Source: Roseburia sp. (lineage in GTDB: Bacteria > Bacteroidota > Bacteroidia > Bacteroidales > Bacteroidaceae). Taken from it: a stretch of 64,000 nt of DNA. Positions 8,423 to 17,595 of this stretch are shown piece by piece. Location: the NCBI GenBank assembly GCA_023665185.1, contig JAMPEL010000010.1:1-64000 (forward strand), read 5' to 3'. The number at the start of each line of letters is the position of its first letter. The stretch's first letter is position 1. Below the pieces are notes generated by a model that made no database searches, was not told the DNA's origin, and saw nothing but the letters and a program-made list of their open reading frames with translations. The position numbers and the translations under genes are program-made.

Positions 8423-10343
8423 TATATCTCTTTATATTCTTGTTGTTTTTATTGTTTAAAGGAATTATTCTCACAGCCGCGCCACCTCTGCCTTTGAGCG
8501 CGAACTTTAGCGTCTGCCTGCTGCTCACCTGCAAATACGTACACTTGACACCTGTTGCCGACTTCACCTCTTCGCCACCGTCCGTGTATATCTGCGCCAG
8601 ATAGTTGCGGCGCGCATCCAGAAAGTCCAGACTCACCTCCCGCAAAGAAGGCTCATTGTTCGTCATCAGTCCCAGATAATACTCTTCGCCGCTCCTGCGC
8701 ATCATGGTGATGTGGCTTCCCGGATAACCATCCAGCACACGAGTCTCATCAAACACTGTCGGCAGATTCTCGAACCACTCAATCTCCCTCTCCCCGCCAA
8801 AGCGTTCCGGTGTATCATACCACAACACTGTAAGCAAAGGACTGTAGAACACAAGCGAGGCAGCCAATTGGTGCGCATGAGTGTTTTTCAGACGCTTGTC
8901 ATAATAACATATAGTATAGTCGGCAGCACCGTTTATCATACGTGTAAACGGAAGAGTCACATTGTGAGTGGCATCGGGCCATTCCTCGTTGCCACAAATC
9001 CCTTCCTGTGTCAGCAAATTCGGATAAGTGCGACTGAATCCCGATGGACGGAACTCATCGTGTATGTTCATCATCAGATGGTTGTCTGCCGCCAAACGCA
9101 CAAGGTCGTGAATCCATGTCGCCCATCTGTGACTGGCATACTGCACAAATCCCGACTTGACACCGACTACTCCCCATTCCCGGAGCACCGGGAACAAAGT
9201 GCGCGCCTGCTTCATCAGCGCATGCTGATTGACATACAGCCACACTCCCACTCCGCGTTCCTTACCGTATGCAATAACTTTAGGCATATCCACTTTATCA
9301 ACCACTTTTGTGGCATCACCATCATGACTCGTACATGGCATGTACCATTGCCAGTCGAAGAGCATATAAGGTATGTTGTGTTCCGCACAGAAATCTATTA
9401 CCTCCATCCCGGATTCAGTGGAAATCCCGGCACGCATGATTTTTCCCGGCTTCACCCACGACTCCACATCGGGAATCTCACACGGCGGATTCAGGTTCAG
9501 AATAATATCGTTGTGTTCCAGCAATTGTCCGGGCACGTCAGCCGACATCACCACCTTCCACGGAGTGGCATAATAAGTGACTATGTCCACGGGACTGTAC
9601 ATCACACTCTCCAACGTGCCTCTCCTTGTTTTTGAGGAACGGAAACGGGTCAGACACCAGTCGTCCACATCAGCGTCCGTCACAGCCGTCCACACACCAT
9701 TTGGCAACTCAAGGGTCAGAGCACGCTCCACCGGAAGGTTTATCTCACTCACATCCTTGCGTTCAAACACAGCCTGCGCCCACTCCTCACACCAGGCTTT
9801 CGTACCTTCGGGAAAAGCGTATTCCGTCAAATCCGCCACCACCTTATGAAAAATAGCTTTCGGATGCTCAGGAAAAAAATAGCGGAAAGCTATACCCTCA
9901 TCGTATGCGCGGACCTCTATATTCATTCTGTAGCCGGAGCCATCCTTTTTCGACAGATACAGCACACCCTCATGATAATGGTCTCTCACCGAGGAGCGTT
10001 CACCATAAAGAGGCTGCCAGCACCCATCATGTGTGCCATAACTGACAGAATCCACAGTCAGATTGTCCATCCAGCACTCCGGCTGCACCAAATCGCGCAC
10101 CCCAAGCGCCTTCTCCCACACCCGATTGTCCATATCCAATCCGGCGCGAGACCACCCGACCACTTCTTTGTCTTTGAAACGGACTGCATAACGCACTTCA
10201 TTCGTGCCCTCCGATGTCCGCACTTGTGAGAACCTCACAGTATGGTTTCCATCGGGCGATGACAGAAACAAGTCTTTCTCATTTCCCGCATACACCTGCA
10301 TGGTGGAAAAAACAGAAAGAAGAACAACGCACAGTTTTTGCAT
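8406..10343 (-). CDS. GH97 family glycoside hydrolase
   Basis: A 645-residue exported protein with a signal peptide at about 1-20. The GH97 pattern is clear: an N-terminal beta-sandwich, a central barrel with SWVKPGKIMRAGISTESGM and PYMLFDWQWY, then NIHDEFRPSGFSRTYPNL, TQEGICGNEEW and TICYYDKR. Retaining GH97 enzymes (alpha-galactosidase type) have a nucleophile Asp in a KxDF motif; here the matching site reads KSGF, with Gly398. That suggests the inverting group or a distinct subgroup. ATG 10343 was chosen because it begins directly with the signal peptide and avoids overlap with the upstream gene. It lies 16 bases after the GH28-like gene and overlaps GH43 by 17 bases. Confidence 0.88.
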   Translation of the reverse strand: MQKLCVVLLSVFSTMQVYAGNEKDLFLSSPDGNHTVRFSQVRTSEGTNEVRYAVRFKDKEVVGWSRAGLDMDNRVWEKALGVRDLVQPECWMDNLTVDSVSYGTHDGCWQPLYGERSSVRDHYHEGVLYLSKKDGSGYRMNIEVRAYDEGIAFRYFFPEHPKAIFHKVVADLTEYAFPEGTKAWCEEWAQAVFERKDVSEINLPVERALTLELPNGVWTAVTDADVDDWCLTRFRSSKTRRGTLESVMYSPVDIVTYYATPWKVVMSADVPGQLLEHNDIILNLNPPCEIPDVESWVKPGKIMRAGISTESGMEVIDFCAEHNIPYMLFDWQWYMPCTSHDGDATKVVDKVDMPKVIAYGKERGVGVWLYVNQHALMKQARTLFPVLREWGVVGVKSGFVQYASHRWATWIHDLVRLAADNHLMMNIHDEFRPSGFSRTYPNLLTQEGICGNEEWPDATHNVTLPFTRMINGAADYTICYYDKRLKNTHAHQLAASLVFYSPLLTVLWYDTPERFGGEREIEWFENLPTVFDETRVLDGYPGSHITMMRRSGEEYYLGLMTNNEPSLREVSLDFLDARRNYLAQIYTDGGEEVKSATGVKCTYLQVSSRQTLKFALKGRGGAAVRIIPLNNKNNKNIKRYNGKRI

Positions 10344-10359
10344 CGTCAGAAATGTTTTC

Positions 10360-11805
10360 TTACTTAAACACCACGTTCTCCACATGCTCTCCTATAAACA
10401 TGTTACACATGTCCGATGTCTTGTAATAACCCGGCTTGCCCGGCATTTTGTCGTGAATATGCTCGCCGTTAATCATCAGATTCTCGAAGGTAATTCCCCT
10501 CACCGGTCTGTCACTGTTATATCCCGATATAATAGAATATGCAGCATTCTTTCCATTATACGACACATTCTTGAAAAGCACATTCTCAATACACATTCCC
10601 GGAGCCGCACAATACTTCTTATTGTAGAAGATGCGCACATTGAACAACGTGCCCTTGCGCATCTCCTCCACACGGATATTCTCAAAACGGATGTTGCGTA
10701 TATAGTTGTTGTCGCCGGCATTAATTGCCATACATCCCTGATAGTCAATCTGATTCTCAGCTTGATCAAGTATGTCGATATTCTCATATACTATGTCCTC
10801 TATGACATCGCACTTTGCCGCATCACCATGAATACCGATAAATATAGGATGAGCCACATCCGCCCAAAGTGTGGAGTTTGTCATTCTGATATTCCGGCAA
10901 CCTCCGCTGAATCCCTTACGTGTGGCATAGACAGTGGTGCAGTCATCGGAATTGCGGGCAAACACACGGTTGAACGACACATTGTTCGACGCAAACACGT
11001 TCAGTCCGTCGCCCCATCCGTAATAGCTTATGACCTTGACATTCTCAATCGACACAGAATCAGAACCACCGGTAGCGCACTGTGTAGACATGACACCCTC
11101 TACAACCACATTCTTCGAGTTTGAGATGGTGATGCCAAGCTGACGGTGAGGATAAATCATGCCTCGCCCCAAAATTTTCACATCGTGCGCATTCTCCACC
11201 CTTACACAACCTTTTATGACAGCACCGCCTGCCACATACAATGTCTTGCCCGAAGGAACAATCAGCGGCTCATTACCCAAGTCATGAACTCCCGGAGCAA
11301 TGTATATCAGGTTCTTGTCGCTCTTAGCCTTCTTCGGTTTGTTCGCATCGAGAGGGTTGGCAAACAACTGAAGGTTGTGGAATATGTCGCCATTCACCTC
11401 CACAGAAAGGTTGGCAGCCTCTTTCAGTCTGAATACAAGAGCATTGCCATTCATATCAAACGGAATACCGTATGACAACGGACGCACACGGGCAGAGTCA
11501 ATCTTGCCGTGGTTGTTGGTGACTTCCACCTCCACCTCGCCGTCAAAATCAAAATATGCCATTGAGGAAGACTCTGTGATGTGTTTTCCCTCAACCACCT
11601 TGTCCACATACACTTTATAAGTATCTACATTTTTCCATTCGCCTCCATCCACACGCACTCTCACACCGAAATCAGTATTCAACTCTGCCTCTTTCGGGGC
11701 AGGATATACATCCACTCTGCTTTGCGCAAAAGAATTCTGTACAGACGCACACATCGCGACAATCCCGACAATTGCCACCAAAAAGATTCCAAATCTATTC
11801 TTCAT
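10360..11805 (-). CDS. GH28-like parallel beta-helix glycosidase
   Basis: A 481-residue exported enzyme with a signal peptide (about 1-28). An N-terminal beta-sandwich contains PLSYGIPFDMNGNALVFRL and HNLQLFANPLD. From about residue 180 there follows a right-handed beta-helix with repeating V-x-I-x-N strands. Catalytic residues of the polygalacturonase fold are suggested by WGDGLN (Asp266), NSDDC (Asp287/Asp288) and GIHG (324-327). The N-terminal domain also recalls GH49-type enzymes, so GH28 is the preferred but not certain family. It is the first gene of the five-gene operon. A galacturonan- or galactan-type substrate is an inference. Confidence 0.75.
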   Translation of the reverse strand: MKNRFGIFLVAIVGIVAMCASVQNSFAQSRVDVYPAPKEAELNTDFGVRVRVDGGEWKNVDTYKVYVDKVVEGKHITESSSMAYFDFDGEVEVEVTNNHGKIDSARVRPLSYGIPFDMNGNALVFRLKEAANLSVEVNGDIFHNLQLFANPLDANKPKKAKSDKNLIYIAPGVHDLGNEPLIVPSGKTLYVAGGAVIKGCVRVENAHDVKILGRGMIYPHRQLGITISNSKNVVVEGVMSTQCATGGSDSVSIENVKVISYYGWGDGLNVFASNNVSFNRVFARNSDDCTTVYATRKGFSGGCRNIRMTNSTLWADVAHPIFIGIHGDAAKCDVIEDIVYENIDILDQAENQIDYQGCMAINAGDNNYIRNIRFENIRVEEMRKGTLFNVRIFYNKKYCAAPGMCIENVLFKNVSYNGKNAAYSIISGYNSDRPVRGITFENLMINGEHIHDKMPGKPGYYKTSDMCNMFIGEHVENVVFK

Positions 11806-11979
11806 ATCATTCCTTATTTTAAATTCATCATTTCCATTTCATTTACCGGCAGTCAGGGCATACTCCCATCCTATCTGTCTATATATACGTATAAATTAAG
11901 CACAACACTTAACCTGATGCAAATTTTTCCCTTCAAGAGAGAAACAGACCTTCTCCCTCTCTATCCTTCCGCAAGCCAC

Positions 11980-12050
11980 AAACAAAAAAAGAACGTCAGT
12001 CCGGGACAGAATCAGCATGTTCAATCCAATTCATGTACCCTGACTGACGT
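11980..12050 (-). terminator. rho-independent terminator of the GH2 gene
   Basis: ACGTCAGTCCGGG (11993-12005) pairs with CCCTGACTGACGT (12038-12050), with one mismatch. On the minus strand a TCTTTTTTTGTTTGT run follows. It separates the GH2 gene from the GH28-GH97-GH43-MFS-GH88 operon, so that operon needs its own promoter between 11806 and 11980; no clear TAnnTTTG box was found there. Confidence 0.7.
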
Positions 12051-12082
12051 AAATCATTGTCATATACTGTGACACCCACACA

Positions 12083-14644
12083 CTAAATCTTGCGGATTTT
12101 CAAACCGGAAAGATATGGTTTGCCCTTCACTGCCCGGAAATCTATCCTGATACCCTCACCATTGTTATCCACTATATAACGACGCTTGAAAGCTGTACGG
12201 AAATGTCCGTTCACAACAGGAGAAAAATCACGTTCCACCTCCTGACCGTTGATAAGCACATCGAAACGCGCCATGTCCTGCTCTTTCTCCGAATTGCTCC
12301 GTGCAAGAAGATTGGCAAGCTGCGCCGCCGGTCTGGACACATCAGCCATCAGCAGCTCCACCTCATACTCACCTGCCGGCGCATCAACCCTATAAGTAAA
12401 GTCGCCCTCTCTCCATGTCTGATAAACCGGTCCGTCAACAGTACCTTTTATCTCGGATGTTGTACTACGTTCCTTTCCGCCTACATATCCCCACTTGCCG
12501 GGAGTGTACGGACGGTCGGAAAGCCATGTCAAGTTGCTGAGGTCGGACGTAAAGTCGCAGTTGCCGCCTACATTAATGGCAAGCTCACCGCCATCCGACA
12601 AACAAGGATAAGGATTGCGGATGACAGTCATACAGTCTTCCGTCCTGTCTTGCCCGTCATACCCTTTGGCTATGAGAGTAGACCTACCTTTGGGAAATTC
12701 CACCTCAAACGTCACAGAACAATTGGATACAGCCTTCTTACCCATGCCGACCCCATTGACCACCAGTTCCACCTCCGGAAGGTTAGTGTAAATTTTCACC
12801 GGATGTTTCTGTCCATCCTCACCTATTCTGACAGCACGGTCACGACTTGCAATATGAACAACAGGAACATCCTTGCGCCACATCGACTTGAAATAATAGG
12901 CTATATCCTTGAATGTACGGTCGTTATACGCCACACCTTTGTTATTGACTCTCGGCATGGATTCCTGACGGGCCGCAACATTGAAATCAATGAAATTCCA
13001 ATAGGAGCAGCCACAAATCCACTCAGTCTCCTCAATGAACGGCAAGTAGTGCTCTACATAAGTATGCTGATATTCTATGCTGAAATCAAAAGGCCTGCCA
13101 TTATCGGTATGCAGACGGCGGTCGCTTCCGGCTCCCCACTCCGAAATGATGACAGGACGCTCCGGATAACGCTCATGCTGCTCCTCACACCACTTGTTGA
13201 AATCGCCGAGCTGCCCCACATACCAACCGTGGTAGAGATTCCATCCTGACACATCTATCAGGTCAAGACCAATCTCATTGTAAAGGTTAGTCATGTTGTA
13301 AGCCATCACACTCGCCCTCGACGGGTCTTCCTCTTTAAGTGCCCTTTCAAGCCGCCGCGCAAGAGCCACCGTGCGGTCGCGGCAAGCCTCCCACCCGGGT
13401 TTGCCCGGTTGCGGGGCAGTAAGCAGAATCTCGTTCATATATCCCCATGCGATGACAGACGGATGATTGTAATGCTGACGAATCATCTCACGAAGATTAA
13501 GCTCGCAGTTATCAGCGTATCCCTCCGTATCAGGCACTATATTGACAATAGGAATCTCTTCCCATACTAACAGTCCGCGCTTGTCGCAGAGTTCGAGCAC
13601 AGCATCATCCTGAGGATAATGGGCTATACGGATGAAATTAGCTCCAAGTTCTTTCTGCAACTCTATATCGCGTCTGTGGGCCTCATCCGGAAGAGCCACC
13701 CCCACAGGCCATTGGTCTTGATGACGGTTAAAGCCGCGCAGCTTATATGGCTTGCCGTTAAGGGAAAAACCTTTGTTTCCGTCAAATGCGAACCAGCGGA
13801 AAGCGGTATGATGAGTATAGGAATCAAGTTCTTCTCCCGTATTCGGGTCGGAAAGCACAGTCCTGACAGTGTACAGATTCGGAGCTTCCGGAGACCACAG
13901 TAGCGGATTGGCAATTTTCTTGCCAGTTCCTTCCACACTCTTTGTCTCTCCCGCTTTCAGCCTCACTTTATTTCTGATTGTCTGCACATGCTTGCCATCG
14001 GGAGCTGTTATCACACTCGCCACCTCAAGCACTGCCGGACTGTCGCTGTCGTTTGTCACCTCGCTACGAACCCTGACAACAGCCTCTTTCTCACTCACTA
14101 CCGGAGTGCTGATGAAGATGCCGTCGCTTCCCATATTGCCCATATTGAAATGACAGTCGGGAGTAGATATGAGCCACACATCACGATAGATGCCACCGAA
14201 GAATGTGAAATCAGCGGAAATAGGTGTGATGTCGGGACGGTCGTTATCAACTGTTATCTCTATTTCATTTTTATCTGTGATTTTGTCGGTCACATCAAAC
14301 AAGAACTTGGTATATCCACCGGCATGGCTTCCCAGACTCTCACCGTTAATCCTGACTTCCGCTCCCTTACTGGCAGCGTCAATACGCAGATAATACCTGC
14401 GCGATTTGTCTATTTCCGGCACATCGAGCAGCCTGCGGTAAACACCCTTGCCACGGTAATAGCGCATACCCTCGTAGGCATCCATATTATAAGTATGCGG
14501 AATATTGACCACCGCCCACTCACTGTCGGACACTTTCTTAAACTCCCAATTGTCATTTATCGTCCTCGACTGACGCTTTGCATCGGTTGTCGCACACAGA
14601 CTAAATGCTGCCGCGACAAAAACTGTTTTCATTGTAAGATTCAT
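12083..14644 (-). CDS. GH2 family beta-glycosidase with C-terminal malectin-like domain
   Basis: An exported protein of about 853 residues with a signal peptide near 6-22. The GH2 layout is a sugar-binding jelly roll (about 30-160), an immunoglobulin-like domain (to about 285) and a TIM barrel (about 290-590). The acid/base is Glu405 in AWGYMNEI and the nucleophile is Glu502 in PVIISEWGAGS; HYPQDDAVLELCDKRGLLVWEEIP is also typical. The last 160 or so residues, with WLSDRPYTPGKWGYVGG and PAGEYEVELLMADV, look like a malectin/CBM57-type carbohydrate-binding domain. Beta-galactosidase and beta-glucuronidase are both possible. ATG 14644 is preferred; ATG 14632 is an alternative. Confidence 0.88.
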   Translation of the reverse strand: MNLTMKTVFVAAAFSLCATTDAKRQSRTINDNWEFKKVSDSEWAVVNIPHTYNMDAYEGMRYYRGKGVYRRLLDVPEIDKSRRYYLRIDAASKGAEVRINGESLGSHAGGYTKFLFDVTDKITDKNEIEITVDNDRPDITPISADFTFFGGIYRDVWLISTPDCHFNMGNMGSDGIFISTPVVSEKEAVVRVRSEVTNDSDSPAVLEVASVITAPDGKHVQTIRNKVRLKAGETKSVEGTGKKIANPLLWSPEAPNLYTVRTVLSDPNTGEELDSYTHHTAFRWFAFDGNKGFSLNGKPYKLRGFNRHQDQWPVGVALPDEAHRRDIELQKELGANFIRIAHYPQDDAVLELCDKRGLLVWEEIPIVNIVPDTEGYADNCELNLREMIRQHYNHPSVIAWGYMNEILLTAPQPGKPGWEACRDRTVALARRLERALKEEDPSRASVMAYNMTNLYNEIGLDLIDVSGWNLYHGWYVGQLGDFNKWCEEQHERYPERPVIISEWGAGSDRRLHTDNGRPFDFSIEYQHTYVEHYLPFIEETEWICGCSYWNFIDFNVAARQESMPRVNNKGVAYNDRTFKDIAYYFKSMWRKDVPVVHIASRDRAVRIGEDGQKHPVKIYTNLPEVELVVNGVGMGKKAVSNCSVTFEVEFPKGRSTLIAKGYDGQDRTEDCMTVIRNPYPCLSDGGELAINVGGNCDFTSDLSNLTWLSDRPYTPGKWGYVGGKERSTTSEIKGTVDGPVYQTWREGDFTYRVDAPAGEYEVELLMADVSRPAAQLANLLARSNSEKEQDMARFDVLINGQEVERDFSPVVNGHFRTAFKRRYIVDNNGEGIRIDFRAVKGKPYLSGLKIRKI

Positions 14645-14934
14645 GTAACAATAAATTATATTTTTAGCCAACCATCTTCCGGCTGTCTGTCAAGCCTTTT
14701 TCTGTCATGCAAAGACTCAGACAAACAAAAACACAGATATACAGGTATCCTTTTGTCTACTATACTCTTTGACAGACTCACCAGTATCGAGGGTAAAGTT
14801 AGCCATTATATTCTATATCCTGCGAACTATCAGCAAATATTTTGCGGTTATATTATTGTACGCGCCTTTTTATAATGACGATTTGCCGGCACACAAGAGA
14901 TATAACCAAACAGCTGTATGCAGACAAGCATTAG

Positions 14935-15562
14935 TGACATTATGTCACTTGTGATGGAGACGCAATTTTAACAATTCCCGCAGCCTCTTGCCCTTGTCCG
15001 ATGCTTGGCTTTTCGGGAATTAACCAATAAGTCATTGATAATCAATTAAATACAATTTCAGCAAAAAGTATGTAGTTTTAGACGTAAAACGCATGGTTAG
15101 AGTCAAAATAGGATGTATTGATAATCAGCGAGTTATGAAAATTTTGTCTTAAAATTGTCTTTTTTCGGGTTCAAAATCCATTTTTGTTTTTCAGGACATG
15201 GAAAAGGCGACTCTCGTCTTTTTGAGGACATGATTCGGGAAAATGCCCGATTTTGGGCCAAAAAACGGGCTTTGAAAATTTTGTGCGCCTTGAAAATAAA
15301 TTTTGTTCACCTTGCGAAAAAAATCAGTGTGCCTTGGAAATAAATTTTCAGCACCTTGTAATTTTGGGTTTTAGTGGGCTTTTGGATGGGGAGGGCATGT
15401 TTTGGGTTGAAATTTTATATCTTTTAGTCGGGCGGATTGTTCTATTTGCCCACTTGGTTTTCGAGGTTCAAAAGCCTCCGTAGAATCGCGTTTTTGCAAC
15501 CTCGGCGGAGTCCGGTTCATTTTGAGGTGATTCTACGGAGTCGGGATTTAACATATCAAATT
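14935..15562 (+). repeat. dispersed ~0.6 kb repeat, copy 2
   Basis: The 5' near-palindrome is longest here (AGTGACATTATGTCACT). GTCATTGATAATCAATTAAAT matches copy 1 exactly. The inner stem is GTTTTAGACGTAAAAC, followed by CAAAATAGGATGTATTGATAATCAG, the CCTTGAAAATAAATTTTG block, and the 3' hairpin with arms GTAGAATCGC and GTGATTCTAC (about 15481-15538). The tail TTTAACATATCAAATTGT is shared with copy 3 and partly with copy 4. It lies between the divergent GH2 and cobJ-cobH genes. This gap of about 1.4 kb also holds the MITE-like element at 15595-15747; the rest shows no gene. Confidence 0.85.
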
Positions 15563-15594
15563 GTCAGATATATTCTAAATTTATTGACTTTTAA

Positions 15595-15747
15595 GACAGA
15601 CTCCTCCGTCACAAAGCGACACCTCCCCTAACTTAGGGGAGGAACCAGGTTACCATGCTTATAGAAAAACTAACAGATTGATTGACAATGTATATAGCTC
15701 CTCCCCTAAGTTAGGTAAGGTGTCGCTTTGCGACGGAGGAGTCTGTC
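15595..15747. mobile_element. MITE-like palindromic element, 153 bp
   Basis: Two arms of about 50 bases are near-perfect inverted repeats. The left arm begins GACAGACTCCTCCGTCACAA and the right arm ends TTGCGACGGAGGAGTCTGTC. Each inner end carries CCTCCCC and TAACTTAG or its complement, and CCCCTAACTTAGGGG in the left arm is itself a palindrome. About 50 bases separate the arms. There is no open frame and no obvious target duplication. The layout fits a miniature inverted-repeat element or a large palindromic intergenic repeat. Confidence 0.7.
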
Positions 15748-15981
15748 AGAACGCACAAAACACGCACACTTACAAAAAGTCAATAATTCTTTCCAAGAAC
15801 CTACGAATATCAGCCAAAAGCATATTTGCCTCCAAAAGCAACCTGTCAAATCCATCAGCGAGACATCACCTACACCAAAACTCAGCCTTATAATAAACAA
15901 AATGAGCCACTTGAAATGCCGTATAAACCAAAAGAAAAAGAGATTCTTTATTCCGGCAATACAAAATCCGGCATTTTGTCG

Positions 15982-15989
15982 TAAATTTG
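15982..15989 (+). promoter_or_regulatory. possible -7 box upstream of cobJ-cobH
   Basis: TAAATTTG matches TAnnTTTG and lies 88 bases before the cobJ-cobH start. No good -33 TTTG is present at the usual distance. No cobalamin riboswitch elements were recognised in this leader. Confidence 0.35.
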
Positions 15990-16077
15990 CATAAATAGAG
16001 TGTGTGCAGCCGTCACAAGCAAATGCCTTAATGCAGGAATACGGACACCACCATTTCACCAAATTCATTTACCGATT

Positions 16078-17511
16078 ATGACCAAAGGAAAAATAATAGT
16101 AGCGGGAATAGGACCGGGACATGCGGACGACATTACACCGGCTGTACTGAAAGCGGTGTCGGAAAGCGACATTGTAATCGGATATAAATACTACTTCCGT
16201 TTTATCGAACATGCGCTGAAAGATGATGCCGTGTGCATTGACAGCGGCATGAGACAGGAAAGACAACGGGCTGAGGAGGCGTTCAACATGGCACGCGAGG
16301 GGCATACCGTATGCGTCATCTCCTCGGGCGATGCAGGCATATACGGCATGGCACCGCTGGTACACGAAATGTCGGTGAGAAACAATGACGCACAAATAGA
16401 GATTGTGACCCTGCCCGGCATCAGTGCTTTCCAAAAGGCGGCATCACTGCTCGGCGCACCGACAGGGCACGATTTGTGCATCATTTCCCTGTCCGACCTC
16501 ATGACCCCGTGGGCAATGATTGAGAAGAGAATAAAGGCTGCTGCCACAGGCGATTTCGTCACAGCCGTCTACAATCCCAAAAGTCACGGCAGATACTGGC
16601 AGATTTACCGTCTGAAGGAGATTTTCATGCAGGAGCGGAAAGCAGACACCCCCGTAGGCTATGTACGGAATGCGGGCAGAGAGGGGCAGACAGTGGTTGT
16701 CACCACATTGGAACAGTTCGATCCGGAAGACATTGACATGTTCACGGTGGTCATCATCGGCAACTCACAGACCTACACCACTGCCTCCCCGACAGACAAA
16801 TCCCGGAATGTGATGATTACTCCACGCGGATACTACCGGGAAAACCTGACGGACGAGACAGCCCGTGTGGGACAAAACATCATGATAAAATCGTTCAGAA
16901 CAATAGAACAGGAACTGCAAAACAAGGACATTCCTTTAGACAAAAAATGGGCTATGCTTCATGCCATACACACCACGGCAGACTTCGACATGGAACGGCT
17001 GCTGTGGATGGACGAAGGGGCTGTGGCATCAATCTACGACAAAGTGAGCAGCGGCAAACTGAAAACGATTGTCACCGATGTGACAATGGCTGCATCAGGT
17101 ATACGCAAAGGCGCGTTGCAAAGGCTCGGCATAGAGGTGAAGTGCTATATCAATGACCCTCGCGGGGCAGAGATGGCAAAAGAGCTGAACATCACTCGTG
17201 CGCAAGCCGGGATGCGCCTTGCGGCACAGGAATATCCAGACGCGCTTTATGTGTTCGGAAACGCACCGACAGCCCTGCTTGAACTGTGTGAGCTGATTAG
17301 AAAAGGAAAAGCCTCGCCTGCCGGCATCATCGGCGCACCGGTAGGATTTGTCCATGTCGAAGAGTCGAAACATGCGGCCAAACCGTTCCGCTCCATTCCC
17401 AAAATACTTGTCGAGGGAAGAAAGGGCGGGAGCAATCTGGCTGCCACACTTGTAAATTCCATTCTTACATTTGACGATGCCGGACAACTCCGGCCGGGCA
17501 GGGATGTATAA
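16078..17511 (+). CDS. cobJ-cobH: fused precorrin-3B C17-methyltransferase / precorrin-8X methylmutase
   Basis: A 477-residue bifunctional enzyme of corrin ring synthesis. Residues 1 to about 270 form the SAM-dependent CobJ/CbiH domain (GIGPGHADDITPAV at 10-23, SSGDAGIYGMA at 82-92, LPGISAFQKAASLLGAP at 112-128), which contracts the ring. Residues from about 285 form the CobH/CbiC domain with MLHAIHTTADFD (His295 and His298), IVTDVTMAASGI and a VGNAPTALLEL-like segment (VFGNAPTALLELCEL). This domain moves a methyl group from C11 to C12. The start MTKGKIIVAGIGPG at ATG 16078 is the normal CobJ beginning. Fusions of the two steps are known in this pathway. A C10 protease gene follows 84 bases downstream, then cobL. 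Confidence 0.93.
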   Translation: MTKGKIIVAGIGPGHADDITPAVLKAVSESDIVIGYKYYFRFIEHALKDDAVCIDSGMRQERQRAEEAFNMAREGHTVCVISSGDAGIYGMAPLVHEMSVRNNDAQIEIVTLPGISAFQKAASLLGAPTGHDLCIISLSDLMTPWAMIEKRIKAAATGDFVTAVYNPKSHGRYWQIYRLKEIFMQERKADTPVGYVRNAGREGQTVVVTTLEQFDPEDIDMFTVVIIGNSQTYTTASPTDKSRNVMITPRGYYRENLTDETARVGQNIMIKSFRTIEQELQNKDIPLDKKWAMLHAIHTTADFDMERLLWMDEGAVASIYDKVSSGKLKTIVTDVTMAASGIRKGALQRLGIEVKCYINDPRGAEMAKELNITRAQAGMRLAAQEYPDALYVFGNAPTALLELCELIRKGKASPAGIIGAPVGFVHVEESKHAAKPFRSIPKILVEGRKGGSNLAATLVNSILTFDDAGQLRPGRDV

Positions 17512-17595
17512 GAAACCGGGACAAACCGCTCCGGAAGGATACTGAAAAAACATCGCATGTATAACCGCCGACAGCTATAAAGAAAGGAAAGAAGT

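Noticed and set aside
15750..16077. Possible cobalamin riboswitch upstream of cobJ-cobH
   Set aside because: No B12-box-like sequence or conserved core was recognised in the leader.
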